Source: Benincasa hispida (Eukaryota; Streptophyta; Magnoliopsida; Cucurbitales; Cucurbitaceae). From it: a DNA stretch of 64,000 nucleotides. The first letter of the stretch is position 1. Each line of letters starts with the position of its first letter. Shown piece after piece: positions 58,443 to 64,000 of this stretch. Made by a program: the position numbers and the translations under genes. Below the pieces are notes generated by a model. It made no database searches and had not been told where the DNA came from. It saw only the letters and a list, made by a program, of their open reading frames with translations. Location of the stretch: positions 60,991,115 to 61,055,114 of the forward strand of contig NC_052359.1 in assembly GCF_009727055.1 (NCBI RefSeq), read 5' to 3'.

Positions 58443-59270
58443 TTATTTTTTAACAACCTCTTTCATCGCAGGGTTCAATCTACGTTGAGGTTCTATAAAG
58501 CCTTTCTGGTTTTCTTCGAGTCGAATTCTTTGCATGCAATACGTCGGGCTAATTCCTTTGATATCCATAAGCGTCCATCTGATTGCTTTAATATATTTCT
58601 TTAAAATACTAAGCAACGCATTTTCTTTTTCTTCTGGTAATGCAGAGAATATTATCACTGGCAAGGTTTCGTTCTGGCCAAGGAAAACGTACTTCAAATG
58701 ATTTGGTAGAGTTTTCAGCTCCAAAGTAGGTGGTTGCTCTAATAAAGGTTTTTGTGTTTTTCTTTCTTCATTCAAATTCAACTTTTCTTCATTGTTCACT
58801 GTCTCTTTTATCACATGGCAGATTTCTAAAGATGCTGTCGCATCCTCTTTTTCTTCATCTTCTTCTTCGGACTCCATATCTTCATCACAAGTGTGTTCAT
58901 CGTCAGAATCTGATAGGCCTTCATCCTTCGGAAACTTTATAGCCTTGATGATGTTAAACCTGAGCTTCTTTCCATTGATGCTCATCATGATCTCTCCCTT
59001 GTACACATCTATTTTGGCACGACCAGTAGACAGGAATGGTCGTCCCAATATGATTGACACATCTTTGTCCGCTTCATAGTCTAGAATGATGAAGTCTGCA
59101 GGTAAAATGAATTTGTCAATTGTGACCAAGACATCCTTCAACTTTCCTTCAGGGTGTACCAAGGACCTATTTGTAAGCTGGAGAGTCACCTCGTGGGCAT
59201 CAGCTATCCTACATTCAATTGTTTAAGATTGAAAGGGGCATTAAATTTATGTTGGCCTCAAGATCACATA
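58443..59270 (-). pseudogene. Athila-like protease and linker
   Basis: The aspartic-protease motif appears as [14 protein letters not shown] (about 59270-59230), where Athila elements usually have DLGAS. It is separated by a stop/frame change from the intact frame MTLQLTNRSLVHPEGK..., with ILPADFIILDYEADKDVSI and ILGRPFLSTGRAKIDVYKG. An acidic linker (DSDDEHTCDEDMESEEEDEE) leads towards the reverse transcriptase. Confidence 0.85.
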
Positions 59271-59837
59271 ATGCTTGACTGATGTAGATCCCTCCTATTG
59301 AGTAGGGTATCGTAAAGCTGCCTGGGTCACGCATCTTCGGTTTGGGGAAAAATTATGTGGTTTTGATCTCTACGTTAATGCCACCATGGTGAATTTTCCT
59401 ATGCCTTTTCTTCTTTGACCCATATCCTTCGAAAACTTGGCATATTTTGGCATCTGCTCTAATCGCTTTGTAAATGGAATATTGGTTGTAGTTGTTTTAA
59501 ATTTTCCATGAATGATTGAAACTGACCTTCATCGTTTGCTTCTTTTTCAGTCTCTGAGGGAATGGTTGGTAACTGTACTTTCACTGTTCCATTGTTTGGA
59601 AAGCTTAGAGGTGGTTGCAACTTTAGGTTCCATAATCTCGGGCCCTTCTGACTCAGTTTGCGTCAACAGCTTCTTTGATTCCATCGCATTTGAGTCGGTC
59701 CTGTTAGGCTTCCTTCCTAAATTCCATCGTCGTCTTTCCACTTCGCAGGGTGACTGCTTGGCAGTGTTCTTCCCTGTGTTCCCCGAGTTAACGTGGGAGC
59801 TCAGTTGAGCTCGGTAGTGTCCCTGTGGTTCTATTCT

Positions 59838-60948
59838 TCAGCTCGTAATCTGTCCTATTTGGATTTCCAGGTTGCGGATGGAAGTCACCTGGTTCTGGAG
59901 GACCGTTTCATTCTTTTCGATGTACTGTTTTAACAGGTTCGCCAGAGAGGATGATGGCGGTGGCTTGAGAGCTGTTTGCTTGTTGTTGCTATTGACCGTT
60001 AGTTCGTTGGAAAAATCCTTGTGGTCCTTCTTTTTGCGCCATAAGTTGATAACCTTGTTGTTGGTTATTTTTCTAAGCAAAATTAGGGTGGTTTCTCCAC
60101 CCGGGGTTGTATGTATTTGAAAAAGGTTTGTTCTTAACAAAGTAGATTGACTACGAGTTTCGTGGACACTCTTCAACCGAATACGATTCTCCATATGTAA
60201 CACAACTCGTGCTCGTCTGTTCTATCGCGTTGACTTGCCCTTTTTGCGTTCCAGGGTTATTGATTGCGATGCCCTATAATAAATTTATCATTGCATTCAT
60301 CTGATTTTGCAAAGATGCGATGACACCGTTATTTGTGTTACCTTCTCTGGGTTTTACTCGTTGATTGCTTTCCTACCAATCTTCATGATTTTTCGATATG
60401 CGATCAAGAATGTTCTTTGCCTCATTATACGTCTTGTCCAGTAGACTGCCTGCTGCTGCCGCATTGGCAGCTGTCTGCGATGCAGGATTTAATCCATGAT
60501 AGAAAATCTCCATTTGGAGGCAGTCTGGCAATCCATTGTGCGGACAGTCGCGCACTAATCTCTTGAACCTCGCCCATACGTCGCTGAGTGATTCGTCTTC
60601 TTCTTGTTCAAAATTGGTGATTAACTTCCTCCTTCTAGCATTCTCTGTAAGAGAGAAATATTTCTTCATAAACTTCTCCACAACCTGCTCCCATGAGGTT
60701 ATCTCTTCTAGTTCGAGGGAGTATGCCCATTTTCTTGCTTTATCACATAGTGAAAATGGGAATAGCGTGAGTCGAACTTCTTCATCGGAGATATTAAGGA
60801 ACATAAAAGTGTTATAAATTTCAATGAAGCTTCGTAGATGGGTGTGCGGATCTTCACCACGCTGTCCACCAAACTGTCCTGCTGTCTGTATCATCTGTAA
60901 CATTACCGGCTTCATCTCAAACCTTGATTCGTCCAATGCTGGCCTCAT
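59838..60948 (-). pseudogene. Athila-like gag, N-terminally truncated
   Basis: MRPALDESRFEMKPVMLQMI, then FGGQRGEDPHTHLRSFIEIY, LFPFSLCDKARKWAYSLE, SWEQVVEKFMKKYFS, DVWARFKRLVRDCPHNGLPD and YHGLNPASQT form the retrotransposon gag domain. A second part (59838-60203) has a coiled, Lys/Asn-rich stretch and LANLLKQYIEKNETVLQNQ. The expected N-terminal part is missing; at about 60960 the sequence switches to plus-strand Gypsy sequence. Confidence 0.85.
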
Positions 60949-60964
60949 GATTCCCGGGGAGAAA

Positions 60965-61470
60965 TCATATAAGTTTGGTGATGCAAGTAATTAAGGATAG
61001 AAAAGGAACTGAGAATCAGGTAGTCGACCACCTATCACGCCTGGAGAATAAGGAAATACAGTTGAGGCTAGCTGAAATTGAAGAAACATCTCCTGACGAA
61101 CGACTACTTAATTACTCAACCACCAAGCAGTTTCTCAAAGAGTTCAATGCCCAACGGAGAAAACGATTTGTACACTATAGCAAGTTTTACCTTTGGGATG
61201 AGTCGTTTCTTTACAAGTAAGGTCCCGATCTGATCATGCATTGATGTGTTCCTAAAGTGGACGTACAACGTATATTATCTGAATGATATGACTCCCCCTA
61301 TGGAGCCCACTTTGGAGGACAAAGGACTACTGCAAAGGTCCTTCAAAGTGGGTACTTTTGGCCCACTCTATTCAAAGATGCATGAAACTATGTACTCAAA
61401 TGTGATCTGTGCCAAGCACGGAAAGCAATGCCCCTTAATAACATACTTGATGTGGAACTATGATAGAGTA
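60965..61470 (+). pseudogene. Gypsy RNase H-integrase fragment, opposite strand
   Basis: The plus strand encodes VIKDRKGTENQVVDHLSRLE, then NAQRRKRFVHYSKFYLWDES and a degenerate zinc-finger region (KMHETMYSNVICAKHGK) before a stop. It is a different Gypsy copy from the minus-strand Athila element and joins it head to head at about 60960. Confidence 0.8.
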
Positions 61471-61478
61471 AACTAACA

Positions 61479-63360
61479 TGTAGCGAAAAAAATCAAAATC
61501 AATAAGCACTCTAATTACACTTAATTTGAGTTTAAAACATGCTTTTAAAATACAATTTCACAAGAGGGTTTGCTTAACACAATACCTTTGATGAATCCTT
61601 TTTAATTCCAGCTGAATTCCACGAATTGATGCTTCAATCATCAAGTAGACCACCACAAAGATCTTCTCTATTATTCTCTTGCAAGGATTGTGTGGTGGAA
61701 ACATTGAATTGAGCTGGTTTTTTATAAGATTGAAGAGGGTTAGGATGGAAGAATTTCTGTAGAATTTCTGGAGCTGATAAGTTTGCATGAAGAACTGAAT
61801 TTAAGTTCAAAACTTCAATATATACATGAATTTTATGCAATTAACTTAACATGTCGGATGCCACTTCAATTTCAAGGTGGAAATTTGAGTGGAAAAATCC
61901 AATCTTGGATTTTCCCACTTTCAAATTTAAAATTAATTTTAATTTTATGCATTTTGTTAATTTAATTTAATTAAAATATGATTTTAAAAAATCAAATTTA
62001 ATTTTAATTTTTTAATTTTTAATTTCAATAAATTCAAATCTAATTATTCAAAATTCTAATTTTGAACAATTTCAAAATTTGAATTTAAAATTGGATAATT
62101 AATTAAAATCATTTAATTAATTATATTTAATATCAAATATTAAATATAGTATTACACCTCATCTAATACTTCAATCAATCTTTAAATATTTTGAACTCTT
62201 CAATTTTTTTTTAATTACGATAAAATTAAACGTTTCAATTGTATCGAATACAATTAATAGAAACCCTAATCGAATTTGAATATTTTAAGGTCTAAATCCT
62301 AATTTTGAATCTTATCAAATTTACTCAATCCAATTTACGAGTTAGTAGAGAGACCTTATGAACCTACAGATCATGAGCTCCAATGATTTGCAATTAATTG
62401 ATTAAACTCTTTAAATCGAATTAATCACTATTCGTTAACTACCAAGATATTCCACTAACTTGATAGTTACACTCTCTTCACTGTAGATATATTTCTGTCC
62501 ATGTTTAACCATAATTGATAAATCAATCATTCACAGGTTGTTCGTATTTATAGCTAGGTTAAATTTATCATTTTACCCTTGTAAATATATCTTGCTCCTT
62601 AAACTCCCACTGATCCTCCATTGAACAATTGATTTATAGTACAACTTATAAATCAAAACCCTCTCCATGAGAGGGCGGAGCCCCATTGTTCAAGACTAGG
62701 CATCAACGCTTAAGAGAACAACCTATTTGCTAACCCTAAGTCGGGTAGGAGTGAATTTCATCTTGCGAAGCTATGTCCCCAGCTATCTATCTGGTCTTAT
62801 CCCCAAAATGGGAGGCTTACTGAGCAGTGTTGTTGGACTACTCTCATCTATGCAGATCAAAAGATAATCCAGAATAAACAGGAGTTTATAATTAGCTCAG
62901 GATTAAGATCGAGTTACCCTAGGTCATTGATTTTGAAATAGTCAGTCTTAACAGTAAACGATTGTTATAAAAAAAAAAGTGACTATTTCGAGGTTCGTAT
63001 GCAAACTCATTGCATAGGATGTCCCCACTCACATGTCTCCACATGAATGATTTCTGAATCACATCATTTGTATCAGTATACAAAATGGGTCGCATCCAAT
63101 AGTGTCACCAGGATGAGGTACCCAATCTCATCCATATACTTTTAGATCATTTTTATTATATACTAAAACTTGATCCTTTTTTATGTCACCACATAAAGTT
63201 AAAGTATTCATATTATAGCCATGGAGTTATTTATTGGATTTTCATAAAAGAATACAATATCAACAATAATTTATTGAATAAAATACTCAATAATACTTTT
63301 ATTGATAAATAAAATATATTAACATTATTTACCAACTGTGAGTTTAGGACATTCCCAACA
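61479..63360 (-). mobile_element. 3' LTR of minus-strand Copia element
   Basis: Read on the minus strand from 63360 it begins TGTTGGGAATGTCCTAAAC and ends ...CGCTACA at 61479, so TG...CA. The plus strand to its right (63361 on) is Copia leader and RNase H sequence, so this LTR is in its natural place next to its polyprotein. It is closest to solo LTR G. No matching 5-bp flank is expected, because the right side is internal sequence. Confidence 0.85.
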
Positions 63361-63786
63361 ATCTCCCACTTGGACTAATACTCCAATGAGACAAACATAT
63401 AAATATATAATGTTTACAATGTTGAGAAATATAGAGAGAAAATACAATAAACTAGGACATCTAAAATACCCTTGACATTCTCCCACTTGCCCTAGATTAT
63501 GATGCTCGTAGTCTTAGTCCAACCAGGTGGCCCTTAAACACTTTAGTCGATAGAGCCTTCGTAAAAGGATCAGCGAGTTTGTCTTCTGAGACTATCTACG
63601 TGATCTTCACTTCTCCTAGGTGTACTTTCTCTTTGATGAGATGGTACTTTCTTTCAATGTGTTTTCCACGTTTGTGACTCCTTAGTTCCTTGGAATTGGC
63701 AACTGTACCGTTGTTGTCACAATATAGAGTAATGGGTAGGTGCATATTTGGAACCACTTCCAAATATATCAGGAACTTGTGCAGCC
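63361..63786 (-). pseudogene. Copia RNase H 3' end
   Basis: The minus strand from 63780 encodes LPITLYCDNNGTVANSKELR, then SHKRGKHIERKYHLI, EKVHLGEVKIT and LADPFTKALS. This is the end of a Copia RNase H, with one in-frame stop. It is followed by GGCCACCTGGTTGGACTAAG and the short leader before the LTR. It is interrupted at 63787 by another LTR. Confidence 0.85.
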
Positions 63787-64000
63787 TGTTGGGATTGGTG
63801 TCCTAATTCTCCCGAAGTATCGTTGTTTTGTAAAGATACACATTGTTAAATGAATAAAATAATGTTATTTAATTCTGACATTTACTCATATCCAACAAAC
63901 AAAGCTCATTGGTTATCTTATGTGAACTTAAGCATGTATATGTAATATACAAGTGGATCATGCCTTAAGTGATAACCTAAATCGGTCTGTAGTATAAGGA
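63787..64000 (+). mobile_element. LTR I, running off the window
   Basis: It starts TGTTGGGATTGGTGTCCTAA and continues with the family pattern (TTTGTAAAGATACA, CTCATTGGTTATCTTATGTG, AAGTGGATCATGCCTTAAGT). It is inserted in the Copia RNase H coding region; its right end is outside the window. Confidence 0.82.

Larger units (their letters stand above)
54454..60960 (-). mobile_element. Athila-like Ty3/Gypsy retrotransposon, internal region
   Basis: Minus-strand gag, protease, reverse transcriptase, RNase H and integrase are in the canonical Gypsy order, followed by about 1.2 kb without recognised coding (55700-54480) and a polypurine tract next to the LTR at 54453. Integrase motifs such as [19 protein letters not shown] and the RT signature FIDDFSVYG are of the Athila type. 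In the non-coding part, two copies of CCTTCGTTTTGGCTTGCCCTC (54776 and 54919) mark a tandem duplication of about 140 bp. The 5' end is missing: gag lacks its N-terminus and no 5' LTR is seen. Several stops interrupt the frames. Confidence 0.85.

Overview
This window is a piece of a plant nuclear genome, most likely a dicot of the Cucurbitaceae. It is AT-rich, with intron-containing genes, plant-type GT-AG splice sites and a very high load of LTR retrotransposons. The cucurbit assignment is inference: the ArgJ transit-peptide region resembles what I remember of watermelon ArgJ, and the Mutator-like element has the Ulp1-carrying layout described in melon. No rRNA, tRNA or CRISPR was recognised.

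The left part (1-31 kb) holds the real genes: a single-exon acidic protein of unknown function (5290-5916), an intronless histone H2B with a textbook plant histone promoter (9334-9933), a two-exon protein of unknown function (22265-23748), and a 17-exon plastid arginine-biosynthesis enzyme ArgJ on the minus strand (24377-28506, 460 aa). Between H2B and the two-exon gene sits an apparently end-to-end Mutator-like element (10562-20018). It has recognisable terminal inverted repeats, a 9-bp target-site duplication matching at 8 of 9 bases, a broken MuDR-type transposase on the plus strand and a broken DUF1985/Ulp1-like peptidase gene on the minus strand. A solo Copia-type LTR is inserted in the latter. 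A degenerate Copia gag-pol lies at 2275-3850.

The right part (31-64 kb) is a nest of retroelements. A minus-strand Gypsy gag-pol (about 46.0 kb down to 34.7 kb) is cut by several roughly 1.9-2.1 kb LTRs of one family, and one of these LTRs is itself cut by another LTR (41759-43615, TG...CA, CGCTA target duplication). Next come a minus-strand Copia fragment (47.1-48.1 kb), a minisatellite (49.1-49.5 kb), an Athila-like Gypsy element on the minus strand (about 61.0 to 51.8 kb, with gag, protease, reverse transcriptase, RNase H and integrase all recognisable) and a minus-strand Copia 3' end with its LTR (61.5-63.8 kb), itself cut by an LTR running off the window.

Two observations stand out. First, arrays of a palindromic ACGATCGT-centred motif of about 25 bp period fill every long intron of the Ulp1-like gene; they also occur after the transposase, inside one LTR subfamily and near the window start. 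Second, 57253-57290 is exactly the Nextera mate-pair junction (two inverted Tn5 mosaic ends) flanked by a 62-bp duplication. It is an assembly artefact that falsely breaks the Athila RNase H reading frame.
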